Shown here piece by piece: positions 55,100 to 64,000 of a DNA stretch of 64,000 nt. The stretch is taken from NCBI GenBank assembly GCA_017311185.1, contig JAESUZ010003526.1, positions 310,001-374,000 on the forward strand, in the 5' to 3' direction. Both the position numbers and the translations under genes were made by a program. Source of the DNA: Proteles cristata cristata. Taxonomy: Eukaryota; Chordata; Mammalia; Carnivora; Hyaenidae. Every line of letters starts with the position of its first letter. Within the stretch, counting starts at the first letter, position 1. The notes under the pieces are model-generated. The model did not search any database. It saw only the letters and a program-made list of their open reading frames with translations, and was not told the DNA's origin.

Positions 55100-55575
55100 C
55101 CAAACTCCATCATCGGGCTCAGCATCCAAGTCTCCACCTGCCCAGCCCACTGTCTCTTCTCCGTCTGTCCACCTCCTGCCTTCTCACCGGGGAGCCCATG
55201 AGATTCCAGCACAGCTACTATCCCACAGACACCCAAGGCCCTGCCCTACCTCAGGCCCTTTGCACTTGCTGTTCCCTCCGCTCGCAGTGCTCTCCCAATG
55301 ACTTTGTCCCTCCTTCGATCAGGCCTCTGCTCAAAGGTCACCTCCCTGACCACATCATCTTCAGAATTCACCCCCATGTCGCTGCACCCTCGTCTCGGTC
55401 TTGCTCACACCCTCGCGTCACCCTCATCTGGCTGACATCGCTGTGCTGCTGTCTGCTCACTTGTACCTTGTCCGTCTTCCACCGGGCTCAAGACTCCTGA
55501 GGGAAGGAAATTTGATCACACTGTGACCCCAGGGCCTGGCATGTCGTCAGCCCTCAATAAATATGCGCTGAATGA
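55100..55575 (+). repeat. L2 LINE 3' end
   Basis: ctcaggccctttgcacttgc, aggcctctgctcaaaggtca, cctccctgaccacatcatct, cagggcctggcatgtcgtca and gccctcaataaatatgcgct. The most complete L2 here. Confidence 0.88.
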
Positions 55576-55579
55576 ATCC

Positions 55580-56380
55580 ATCTGCTGTCATAGGACTCCC
55601 ATGAGGAGTCCGTGAACATCAAGTGCGGCTGCCCTTCACACCCTGCTGTGCTTCCAGAGGAGGAAACCGAGGCTCTGAAAGCTGCAGTGACCCACCAGGG
55701 CCACGGAGTCAGAGCAGAGGACGCCTGCGCCCACATCCCTCCCCCGGAGCCACCCTCCTGCCCATCCTGGCCCAGGGCCGGCATCACAGGGATACCTCAC
55801 ACCGTAAACACACCGACCACACGCAGCTCAGAGGCCACCTCCGCGCAAAGTCACCACAACACAGACATGCCAGGCCCCCGTGCAGGCAGATGGCCTCGGC
55901 GTGCAGGGATTCTCTCCCTATGCCCATGCACACAGGTGCGTTGCCTGGTACACTTGGGAATTTCCCTTACACACGCACAGGCGTGCTCTGGAATTCCATT
56001 CACACACAGACGCACCAATCACGCACACCCTGCGTCCCACAGCCTCCTGCCAACATGCCCACGGCAGCAGGCCGAGGTGACTGACGGCCCGGGACTCCAG
56101 TGGGCCTCCGTCGCCATGACAACAGACAGCTCCTGTATCTCAGGCTGCACGCCACGGCCAGGGGAAGGGTGCCCGTCACAGCCGCGGCGGATGCTTCCAG
56201 AGCAGGAGCAGCCCAGGCCTCCTTGTAGACCCCCAGGGCCCACCCCTCGTGGGCACGGAGCAGACCCCCTGAGACGCGTGTGGACTGAGAATTGTCATTG
56301 TCCGCAGAGAAGACGTGGCTCCCACTCTTGCGTGCCCCCTGTGTGCCCGGCACGGGCGTGTAACCAGCAGCTTTGCACAC
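55580..56380. other. GC-rich intergenic DNA
   Basis: A reverse MIR remnant (gaggaaaccgaggctctgaa) at 55640-55715 opens the interval; the rest is CA/CG-rich with no recognised feature. A 267-codon frame starting at 55612 covers it but begins in the MIR. Confidence 0.45.
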
Positions 56381-56384
56381 GCTC

Positions 56385-56545
56385 CCCCCACCCCCGCATT
56401 CTCACAATGTCCTGACAGATGAATGCTGCCAGGACACCCATATTGCAGGTGGCAAAACTGAGGATCAGAGAGGGAAAGTCTCTTGCTCAGGGTCACACGG
56501 TAAGTCACCAGCAGTGCTAAAATTGAAATCCAGGGCTAATGGACC
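56385..56545 (-). repeat. MIR
   Basis: ggtggcaaaactgaggatca, tctcttgctcagggtcacac and ctaaaattgaaatccagggc. Confidence 0.75.
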
Positions 56546-56549
56546 ATGA

Positions 56550-57145
56550 AGGGTCTTCTTTCCACTCCCCTGCACTGTATCTGAGCCAGGAGGGCTCCTT
56601 CAGGAGCGGCCGGCCATTGCCTCATCTCATTGTTTTGCACACACCCTTTCCAAACAGGAGCAATCAACTATCAGCCCTCGCTAGTGATAGAAATGGTACT
56701 ACCCTTGTGGAGCCTGATAAGTAGTGAAATCCCCATTGTGAGTGGCATTCAAGCTCTCAGAGCTGCTATAGAGAAGGATCAGGCATCAGGGAGTAAGAGG
56801 TTAGAGCAAATGGCCCCTTAAGATTAGTCTTTGAGTCACAAATTATTGGCAAATATAACTGGGACATAAAGAGCTTCAGGAACAGCTGGATCCAGCTCTC
56901 AGATACCAACAGGAACCTTCCTCTGGGTTCACTGTATTCTCAGAGCAGCTTTCCCTCCCTCTGGGGGTGGGGGGTACAACTCCAGGGTCACATCATACAA
57001 GCTTCTAGGCCCCTCAAAGCCAGCTCAGTAAGTGTTCATCAAGCGAATGCTATAAGCGTAAATAAGATTGGGGGTCTGACTCTAAGCGAACCTCAGCCCC
57101 TGCCTTGGGAGGGATCCCAGGCACCCAGTGGTCACTCTGACGCAC
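56550..57145. other. Intergenic DNA with no recognised feature
   Basis: About 600 bp; nothing assignable. Confidence 0.4.
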
Positions 57146-57149
57146 TTGG

Positions 57150-57320
57150 ACTTGGAAATTACTGTGCACCTGGCAGTGTCCTGAGCATTTTACAAATATT
57201 AACTCACAGAAATCACACAGCAGCCCCGGGAGGCTGTCACAATCTCCATCTCATGGATGGGGAAACTGAGTCACGAAGGAGTGAAGTCTCAGGCCTGAGA
57301 CAGGGCTTGGAGCCACACAG
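57150..57320 (-). repeat. MIR
   Basis: cacctggcagtgtcctgagc, cattttacaaatattaactc and ctcatggatggggaaactga. Confidence 0.75.
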
Positions 57321-57639
57321 CTCCTCGACAAGCCGAGCTTAGAAGGCTGTGCCTCCAAACAAAGACAGGACTGTTCTCCTGAAGCCAGCACCCCCTCCCA
57401 CTCCATGCCCCCCCCATGCAGAGGATGGCCCCGGGGCGCCACTGACGAGTGCCCACTCTGCCAGGCAGTGCTGGGCTGACTACCGCAGCCAACCCTGACC
57501 CCACGGCTGCTTCGTGGAGCTCAAAGTTTCCAGCCACTGTGAGCAGCCTGACTAGTCCAAGCATCTCCCCCTGTAAGACGGGCAGATACTCCATTCCAAA
57601 GAGTAGGACTCATGCCAGTGCGAGCACTTTAGCAAGTTA

Positions 57640-57830
57640 GCAAGTTCTTTAGCAAGTTCTGGAGAACATCCGAGCCACACGCAGCTACTGAAAATTTGAA
57701 ACGTAGCGAATATGACTGAGGAACTGCGTTAAATTTTTTTGTGTTTCATTTTAATTAATTGAAATTCAAATCGCCACACATAGCTAATGACACCTCTACT
57801 GAGCAGCACAACTGTACAGTTCTAGATGAA
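57640..57830. mobile_element. hAT-like nonautonomous DNA transposon relic
   Basis: agccacacgcagctactgaa and tatgactgaggaactgcgtt on one side, aaatcgccacacatagctaa on the other, matching the palindromic class with ...agccacatgtggctant... termini around an AT-rich core. Exact MER family not assigned. 57325-57640 holds nothing recognised. Confidence 0.6.
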
Positions 57831-58384
57831 TACCGGACATTAATTTGGGTTTTGTTCTATTTTTACCCACCCCTACCCCACGCTCCAATTCCAGGCAGGC
57901 TCCTTGCATTTCCTGTCAAAGGGCGTTTTGCTGGTCTCTCCCTCCACCAGCCAGGAAGTGTCGGTTCCCTACCCTGACCCACAGCCCCACCAGAGATAGT
58001 AGCCAGCCTGTGTGGCCTCAGGACCTTTGCATCACTCTGGAGGGGAAAAAGAGTCTCAATAATGGCGGAGATGCAATTTTCCACCAGTCAACAAAATGGG
58101 GGCTTCGAATACATGTAAGTTGATTTAAAGAAAACAATGTAGCTGTTTCTGGAACACCTGGGTTTTCAGCTGGGGCTCTGCCACGTGTACACATACCTGC
58201 TCCCCATCAGCCTGGGAGGGCTGCATCTGGGCCCACCATATCTACATGCACCACCCCCACCCCCACAGACACACGCAGATGCACGTGGACACATGGGCAG
58301 CCACCACCTATACTGCGGGCTTTTTCCTCCCATCTCCCTGCGTGCATCCATGTCCACAGGTAATGACTTCCTGTGCCCTCTGGT
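57830..58384. other. Intergenic DNA with no recognised feature
   Basis: C-rich near 58240-58270; no gene or repeat identified. Confidence 0.4.
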
Positions 58385-58403
58385 AAGACTAAGGGACCTG
58401 TGG

Positions 58404-58617
58404 GGGCGCCTGGGTGGCTCAGTGGGTTAAACGTCCGGCTTCGGCTCAGGTCATGATCTCACAGTTTGTGGGTTCGAGCTCTGCATCAGGCTCTGTGCTG
58501 ACAGCCAGCTCAGAGCCTGGAGCCTGTTTCAGATTCTGTGTCTCCCTCTCTCTCTGACCCTCCCCTTCTCTCTCTCTCTCTCTCTCAGAAATACATTTAA
58601 AAATTAAAAAAAAAAAA
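58404..58617 (+). mobile_element. SINEC with long perfect target duplication
   Basis: 19-bp duplication aagactaagggacctgtgg at 58385-58403 and 58618-58636, identical. The element has a few head changes (gtgggttaaacgtccggctt). Confidence 0.97.
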
Positions 58618-58639
58618 AAGACTAAGGGACCTGTGGCCT

Positions 58640-59495
58640 CTCCAGGGAGGATCTCAGCTCCACCCCAACCCACAAAGGAGCTGTGGAGAGATCAGACAGG
58701 GCTGGGCCCGCGGAGCCCCCCGCAGCCACTGCTCCCAGCATCTCCGGGGAGCCCAGGCCTGAGCCGAGGGTCCAGCAGCTCCCACAACACCCACACGGTC
58801 CAGACTCCCCTCCCTACCCCCACCTGCCCTGCTCCTCCCCAGCCCCTGGACCCCTGCGCCAGCCTGCAGGAGTGAATGAATACTACCCACCCGCCCTACC
58901 CACTCACGTCCCAGCTCAGGGTGAGCAGCGGGAAGGGAAGGGGCTCAGGGTGAAGTGACTTGCCCCAGGTCACACGGCGGCAGGTGGCAGACGTAAGTCC
59001 CCTCTGGCTGACTCAAGTACTCACTTTCCCGGGGTTGCCAGACTCCTTAAAGCCAGAGTTTGAGCTGGTCTTGGAGGATGGACAGGATCCGGGGGAGGGG
59101 AGGAGGAAAGTGAATGAATTCTGAGAGCTGAATGGACCAATGGGGTTCTCTCTGGTTTCTGGAAGGCGATGATGTGGAAGGCGAGGGCCAGTGTTTCTGC
59201 TATTGGGGAGGTGCCTTCTCTCCAGGCCTCCAGAACAGATGCCACCAACTGGTGGTCCCCAGAGAGGCGGTGGATCTAAAGTGCCCACGTTTACCCATAA
59301 ATGTTTCTCAAGCACCTGCCATGGCCCCTCCCTCCCTTGCTTCCCGTCCCCCTTGTGCGATCCCAGCCCATGGGCCGTGGGCACGGCAGGGATGGAACAG
59401 GGCTGAGCCCCCCCATAGTGGGTCCCGAGAGCAATAATTGGCTGTGGCCACCCAAACCCTTGAGGACCCTCTCTGCGGGGACACCCACTCCGGCC
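58640..59495. other. GC-rich intergenic DNA
   Basis: A reverse MIR remnant is likely at 58930-59010 (gacttgccccaggtcacacg). Nothing else recognised. Confidence 0.4.
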
Positions 59496-59499
59496 CCAC

Positions 59500-59815
59500 A
59501 GGGCAAGACCTCACTGCGCACTCCTGCCTCAGGGCCTTTGCACTCACTATTTGCTGAGCCAAGCATCCTCTTTAACTCTCCACGACTTCCTGATAGAACT
59601 AAGAAGCCACTTCCCCTCTCTCCCGCCCCCTCTACGAGCCCCTGACACACGATCATCCACAGCCTCCCAATTTCCCTTTCGGTTTTATTTGTCTGACTTC
59701 CAGCCCCACAAGTCGGCCCCGTGAGGAGGAGGAGTTTGTCTGCACTGGTCACCGGTGCCCCCCTGCCCAGCCCAGCACGCGGCACTGCAGGCGCTAACAC
59801 CCGTGGAGTGAAAGA
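59500..59815 (+). repeat. L2 LINE fragment
   Basis: tgcctcagggcctttgcact, cggttttatttgtctgactt, ccgtgaggaggaggagtttg. CpG-rich for an L2. Confidence 0.65.
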
Positions 59816-60440
59816 AACGCACAGACAGGAGCGGACAGACACTCACGGAGACTGGCGGGGGCAGGTGATCAGCCCAGGTCGGTGCACTTGGGGCCGTGAG
59901 GCCCGGCAGCGCACACGCGTGTGCACACAGGCATGCACACGCCCTGCGGGGAAGCCGCTCCTGGACCACTGAGGCCTGGAACAGTGGTCCTGCCCCTGGC
60001 AGCACGGACAGCGGGGGTATCTGTCCCCGCAGAGGCCACCGGGTCCTTCCGCAGCCGTGGCTGCCCATCCCGCAGGGGGCACCTGAAGTTCCCTGGAAGG
60101 GAAAGGACAAGCCTCCTGCGGCTGGACCTTCGGGCACAGAGAAGGGCCTCGCAGCCTCCCGCTCAGCAGCCAGATCCCCCCCCACCCCCCGTCCACCTGC
60201 CTCTCCGTCCCTGACCCCGCGCAGCCCTGGGAGGGGTGGAGACAGCCCCGGCGCAACTGTCCACCGAGCACAAGGGGACAGAGGACCAGAGCAGATGCAT
60301 GCGGCTCCCTGCCCAGCCTGCCAGTCTGACCCCGCCCGGGGGGCCACGCTGGCTGCCACTCGCACCGGCCAGGCCCCTGCAGCCCCGTCTTGGCTGGAGG
60401 AGCTTATCACTGATGACTTTCCCGACAGAGATCGATAGAA
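59815..60440. other. CpG-enriched intergenic segment
   Basis: CpG density rises to the second highest level in the window (acgcgtgtgcac, gcggggaagccgctcc, cgcagccg). It could be a small or orphan CpG island or GC-rich DNA. No splice-bounded exon is recognisable. Open frames of 180 (plus) and 241 (minus) codons overlap and resemble nothing. Confidence 0.4.
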
Positions 60441-60507
60441 AACATTTTATCTACTTCCCCAGGGGCAGCTCAGCCTCAGAGCAGCATGGGCTCCCGTTAC
60501 TATGGCG

Positions 60508-60720
60508 ACCCTCCTGGACCTCCCTGAGTCCCTCCCACTCCCTCCCCCACCTCCCCCTCCCTCCCCCCACGCCCCACTTCCTAATCCCTCCCCTCCCTCC
60601 ATCACCCCAGTCCCCACCTCCCATCCCTCTCTACCCCACTCCCCACTTTGCACGCCCTCCCAACCCCCATCCCCTCATTGCTTACCTCCCACCACATTCC
60701 CTTCGCCCCCACCCCACCGC
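60508..60720. repeat. C-rich polypyrimidine tract
   Basis: About 210 bp composed mainly of CCCTCC, CCCCAC and CCATCC units. The minus strand carries dense GGG runs with quadruplex potential. Confidence 0.88.
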
Positions 60721-60939
60721 CCAGGACCAGCATTCTCTCCCGCCTCGCGGCCTGGCAGCTGGACGGAGCCCGTATCCCCTTCCGCTGCAGCATGGCCATT
60801 CTGTGAACCTGACAGGGAGCGGCCTGGGCTGTCTACCCAGACCAGACCTTGCGGGTTTCCACGCCGAACTGCAGCTCTGGAGCACAACTCGGACTCGTCC
60901 CTCAAATGTCCTCAGTGTTCTGTGACTAGGGGCTGTACG

Positions 60940-61200
60940 ATTGAGCTCAGTTTCCTCTCTGTACAATTGTGGGGATCATAGCACCTCCCTTACAGGGCAG
61001 CACCGGAGCATATGAACCTGTCAAGTGTGGTGCACAGGGCGTGGGCGTGGCCACGGTCCACAGTCGATGCTCAGGAAATACCAGCCGCTGTTGGTAAGCC
61101 TCAATCTGCACATCCATACAATGGGTATATGAGGGATTATGATGGACTAATTGAGAAATGCGAACATTCTGACCCACTGCCTGGCACATTCTAAACACTG
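60940..61200 (+). repeat. MIR copies
   Basis: gagctcagtttcctctctgt, ggggatcatagcacctccct, then a second partial core at 61090 (cctcaatctgcacatccata) ending actgcctggcacattctaaa. Two sense copies or one with a duplication. Confidence 0.6.
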
Positions 61201-61359
61201 AATCCTCAGGAAAGATCCTGGTCTGGGCCCTGCTGACCCCCAGGGGGGTGGGGACTGGGAGGAGGTGGGAGGAACAGCAGTGCTATCTTGCTGGCAGTGG
61301 CCTTGACGCCGCGTCATCAGGGTCCAAGTAACTTATGCCCCACCCACTCGGGGGCACTT

Positions 61360-61640
61360 CTCTGTCACCTGAATAATGGCCCCCAAAGATAGTCCCAAAC
61401 CCCGACCTCTGTGCATGTGACCTCAGATGGCAAAAGAGGCTCTGTGGTGATTAAAACAAGGATCCTGAGAGGGGGGAGGAATCGCTGATGTGGCGGGCCC
61501 CACGTCATCCCAAGTGTCGTCTAAGACAGAGGCCGCCAGAGATGTGACAGAGGAGAAGGAGATGCGACAACAGAAGCAAGAAGCAGCAGTGACTGAGGAA
61601 GGGGCCACGGGCTCAGGAAGGCAGGCAGCCCCTGGAGTCT
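61360..61640 (+). repeat. MLT1-like LTR
   Basis: tgaataatggcccccaaaga, ccgacctctgtgcatgtgac, ggtgattaaaacaaggatcc, and cctggagtctgagaaccacc. Fifth LTR of this class, all on the plus strand. Confidence 0.5.
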
Positions 61641-61734
61641 GAGAACCACCAGGACCAGGGGGTGAGCAGAGGGAGGAGGGTGGCTGGGAGGGGGAGGAAG
61701 TTCCCTGACGTGCGTGACCCGTCCAGCTAGCGCT

Positions 61735-61810
61735 GTAACTGAGCACTTACTACACACCAGGGCGTGAGCAGAGCGCTTGATCCGCCTCATCTCCGGAGCA
61801 GCCCCCAGAG
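61735..61810 (-). repeat. MIR fragment
   Basis: ctgagcacttactacacacc then agagcgcttgatccgcctca. 61640-61735 and 61810-61895 show nothing else. Confidence 0.45.
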
Positions 61811-61909
61811 CTCTGAGAGTGTGAGGGGCTCCAAACACCAGAACAGGGGAGACAGGGGGATCAAGGAGGGAGGGGCAGTAGTGAAGTTGCTTTTATAAAA
61901 ACAAGATGA

Positions 61910-62125
61910 GGGGCGCCTGGGTGGCTTAGTCGGTTGAGCGTCCGACTTTCGCTTAGGTCATGATCTCGCGGTTCGTGGGTTCGAGCCCCGCGTCGGGCTC
62001 TGTGCTGACTGCCAGCTCAGAGCCTGGAGCCTGTTTCAGAGTCTGTGTCTCCCTCTCTCTCTGACCCTCCCCTGTTCACGCTGTCTCTCTCTCTCTCTCC
62101 TAGAAATAAATAAAACATAAAAAAA
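61910..62125 (+). mobile_element. Young-subfamily SINEC, near consensus
   Basis: Intact A box (tggcttagtcgg) and B box (gggttcgagccccgcg), tail ctagaaataaataaaacata. Target duplication aaaaacaagatga at 61897-61909 and 62126-62138. Confidence 0.96.
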
Positions 62126-62139
62126 AAAAACAAGATGAA

Positions 62140-62555
62140 AAACTGTTTGGGGACTGCTTTTGTAATCCTTTTCTATTATTAAAAAAAAAAGAAAAAAGGA
62201 AAATGCATGTTTTATTAGTAGCTAAGCACTTTTATTTTCACCAGTGGCAATGACAAAAAATCTGTAAGCCCCAAAAGTATGGCAATTCCAGCCCCTCTAT
62301 TTAGGAGAGACCCGTGAACTACCTGTCCCTTAGGACTGCGTATGTAGTCAAAGCTTAAAGGCCAGCAAGGGGACAGTGGGGGTGGGAGTCTGCGATCAGG
62401 CCCGAGGCTGCCCTGGCGAAGTTTTATTTCTTGAGCTGACAAGAATGGATTCGAGGGCGATCGCTGAATTCTTCTTTTATCTTCTTGAATATTTGAAATA
62501 TTTTACAATGAAAAATGGGGTGTAACTGGTATTCTCCTGCTCTCCGCTGAAGCTG
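62140..62555. other. Intergenic DNA, partly old repeat
   Basis: atatttgaaatattttacaa and A-rich pieces suggest a decayed LINE end; not assignable. Confidence 0.35.
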
Positions 62556-62685
62556 GTCTAAGGTACGGAGTCATATTCAATTACAGGACTGATGTTGTAG
62601 CCCTTTCATCACATCCTGCTTCTGTTTGCATACCCCCAGAGACAGGAAGCTTACTCTCTCCCTCCAGGTGGCGCAGGGTCCTCTT

Positions 62686-62923
62686 TGTTTTTTTGTTTTT
62701 TTTTTGTTTTTTTTAATGTTTTTTTTTTATTTATTTCTAGGAGAGAGAGAGAGAGACAGCGTGAGTAGGGGAGGGTCAGAGAGAGAGGGAGTCACAGACT
62801 GAAACAGGCTCCAGGCTCTGAGCCGGCAGTCAGCACAGAGCCCGACGCGGCTCGAACCCACAACCGTGAGATCATGACCCGAGCGAAAGTCGGACGCTTA
62901 ACCAACTAAGCCACCGGGCCCCC
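62686..62923 (-). mobile_element. Young-subfamily SINEC, outer-left of a pair
   Basis: Reverse, T-rich tail from 62686, ctaggagagagagagag, gagccggcagtcagcacaga, damaged head gccaccgggccccc at 62923. Confidence 0.94.
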
Positions 62924-63141
62924 ATTTTTTGTTTTTTTTTATTTATTTTATTTCTAGAGAGAGAGAGAGACAGCGTGAGCAGGGGAGGGTCAGAGAGAGA
63001 GGGAGTCACAGACTGAAACAGGCTCCAGGCTCTGAGCTGGCAGTCAGCACAGAGCCCGACACGGGGCTCGAACCCACGAACCGCGAGATCATGACCTAAG
63101 CGAAAGTCGGACGCTTAACCGACTAAGCCACCCAGGCGCCC
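62924..63141 (-). mobile_element. Young-subfamily SINEC, right of the pair
   Basis: Reverse, intact head gccacccaggcgcccc. The target copies gcagggtcctctttg (62670-62684) and gcagggttctctttg (63143-63157) enclose both SINEs. Confidence 0.94.
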
Positions 63142-63339
63142 CTGCAGGGTTCTCTTTGAACAGCTCTAATTGCGGGAAAGTTCTTCCTCATGGAGCCAAC
63201 ATCCTGCTCCAGATCCTCCTGCCCACTGGAACCACACAATCTGTATGCCTGTCTGCAAGGCCAGGGCGGCCCTTCAGATCTCTGGAGATATTGACCCTGG
63301 TCCTATTTTCACATTCCTACGTTTTCTTCTCCAGGTAAA

Positions 63340-63840
63340 GCAGTTCCGGTGCTCTCTGAGACAAGTAACAGAAGGTCAACTCACACTAATTTATACAAAC
63401 AGGTGAATTCATTGGCTTGTGTAACCGAAAGTCCAGGAGTTTCCGAGCTTCAGGCGTAGCTGGATCCAGGTGCCCAGGTGGTGTCTGTCGCTATACAGCT
63501 TTTCTCCATATTGGCTTCATTCTCAGGCCCATAGCCAACTGGTTTAACAACTCCTGGAGGGCCTGGCAAAGCTCAAGTTTTGCTTCCAGCAAAACTCCCA
63601 GAAGGCTTGGGTCCTGTGCTCATCCCTGAACCAATCACCATGGCCAGGCAAATGGGGCACTTTGATTGGCTAAATCTGAGTCATATGACCATCTCTGCAT
63701 CCCAGAGCTAGGGTCAGCCTAGGCTCAATCATGTAGGCTGAAAGTGGGTAAGAATGTTCCCCACGGGAAAATCGATGTGTTATTACCACCAAAAGACAAG
63801 GCTCTGGAAAGAGACCCACAATGGCTGAGACAAGATGGAA
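63340..63840 (+). repeat. Ancient dispersed repeat, family not named
   Basis: gcttccagcaaaactcccag, cctgaaccaatcaccatggc, ggcactttgattggctaaat and tctgagtcatatgaccatct recall a common mammalian consensus. Related in layout to 26095-26760. Confidence 0.45.
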
Positions 63841-63844
63841 TTAA

Positions 63845-64000
63845 AAAAAAAACATTTTTTTGTTAATGTTTATTTTTGAGAGAGACAGAGAGACAGAGCG
63901 CGAGCAGCAGAGGGGCAGAGAGAGAGGGAGACACAGATTCCGAAGCAGGCTCCAGGCTCTGAGCTGTCAGCACAGAGCCCGACATGGGGCTTGAACCCAC
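63845..64000 (-). mobile_element. SINEC, cut by the window end
   Basis: Reverse element from its T-rich tail through gagctgtcagcacagagccc to the B box; the head lies outside the window. Confidence 0.92.

Larger units (their letters stand above)
62560..63310 (+). repeat. Ancient dispersed repeat split by two SINEs, family not named
   Basis: Left part catacccccagagacaggaa and gcttactctctccctccagg; right part ctttgaacagctctaattgc, gggaaagttcttcctcatgg and ggcggcccttcagatctctg. Same family as 12590-12850. Confidence 0.45.

Noticed and set aside
54802..55500. 232-codon open frame, plus strand
   Set aside because: It spans the antisense side of an L1 3' UTR and then an L2 element.
55612..56415. 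267-codon open frame, plus strand
   Set aside because: It starts in a MIR remnant, runs through CA/CG-rich sequence, has overlapping long frames and shows no recognisable domain.
59685..60410. 241-codon open frame, minus strand (and 180 codons on plus)
   Set aside because: Overlapping frames on both strands in CpG-rich DNA, partly inside an L2; composition explains the lack of stops.
5160..62125. tRNA-Lys-like genes suggested by intact A and B boxes
   Set aside because: The boxes belong to SINE heads; cloverleaf positions are not conserved and each is followed by the CT-rich region and A-tail.
11200..64000. RAI1 exon expected from synteny
   Set aside because: No segment could be recognised; in human the gap to RAI1 exceeds the space available here, so it probably lies beyond the window.

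Overview
This is a stretch of nuclear genome from a carnivore, almost certainly a felid. The main evidence is about 47 copies of the tRNA-Lys-derived carnivore SINE in its feliform version: a head reading gcgcctgggtggctcagtcgg, A and B box promoter elements, a CT-rich middle and an AAATAAATAAA tail. The rest is old mammalian LINE, MIR, LTR and hAT debris. Nothing bacterial or phage-like was seen, and there is no CRISPR array or operon. | The one protein-coding feature I can support is the 5' exon of PEMT (phosphatidylethanolamine N-methyltransferase) on the minus strand at 10509-10571, inside a CpG island at about 9.9-11.15 kb. PEMT is transcribed toward low coordinates, so 1-10508 is its first intron as far as the window shows, with at least 11 SINEs packed between 4.3 and 9.3 kb. 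No further PEMT exon was found. From about 10.9 kb to 64 kb the sequence looks intergenic. In other mammals the next gene on this side is RAI1 (human 17p11.2), but no RAI1 exon could be recognised. | Layout: 0-4.3 kb quiet intron; 4.3-9.3 kb SINE cluster over an L1 ORF2 fragment; 9.9-11.15 kb CpG island with PEMT exon 1, a ZNF143-type site, an RFX X-box and paired GC/KLF boxes; 11.2-21.3 kb L2, MIR, SINE and an L1 3' end; 22.16-22.57 kb a processed pseudogene of ribosomal protein S20 (minus strand), followed by an L1 3' end; 24-33 kb MER5-like, MIR and L2; 33.6-35.6 kb three young SINEs; 35.8-38 kb the longest L1 (minus); 38.95-39.1 kb a small retroposed mRNA 3' end; 39.1-42.8 kb GC-rich, mostly non-repetitive DNA; 43-54.9 kb five MLT1-like LTRs, a HAL1/L1-type block and two L1 3' ends; 55-61.6 kb L2, MIR and GC-rich DNA; 61.9-64 kb young SINEs. 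| There is no multi-gene system here. The points of most interest are the PEMT promoter and its start codon, the RPS20 retrocopy, the mRNA-tail retro-insertion, and several SINE arrays whose target-site duplications reveal insertion order or local duplication.
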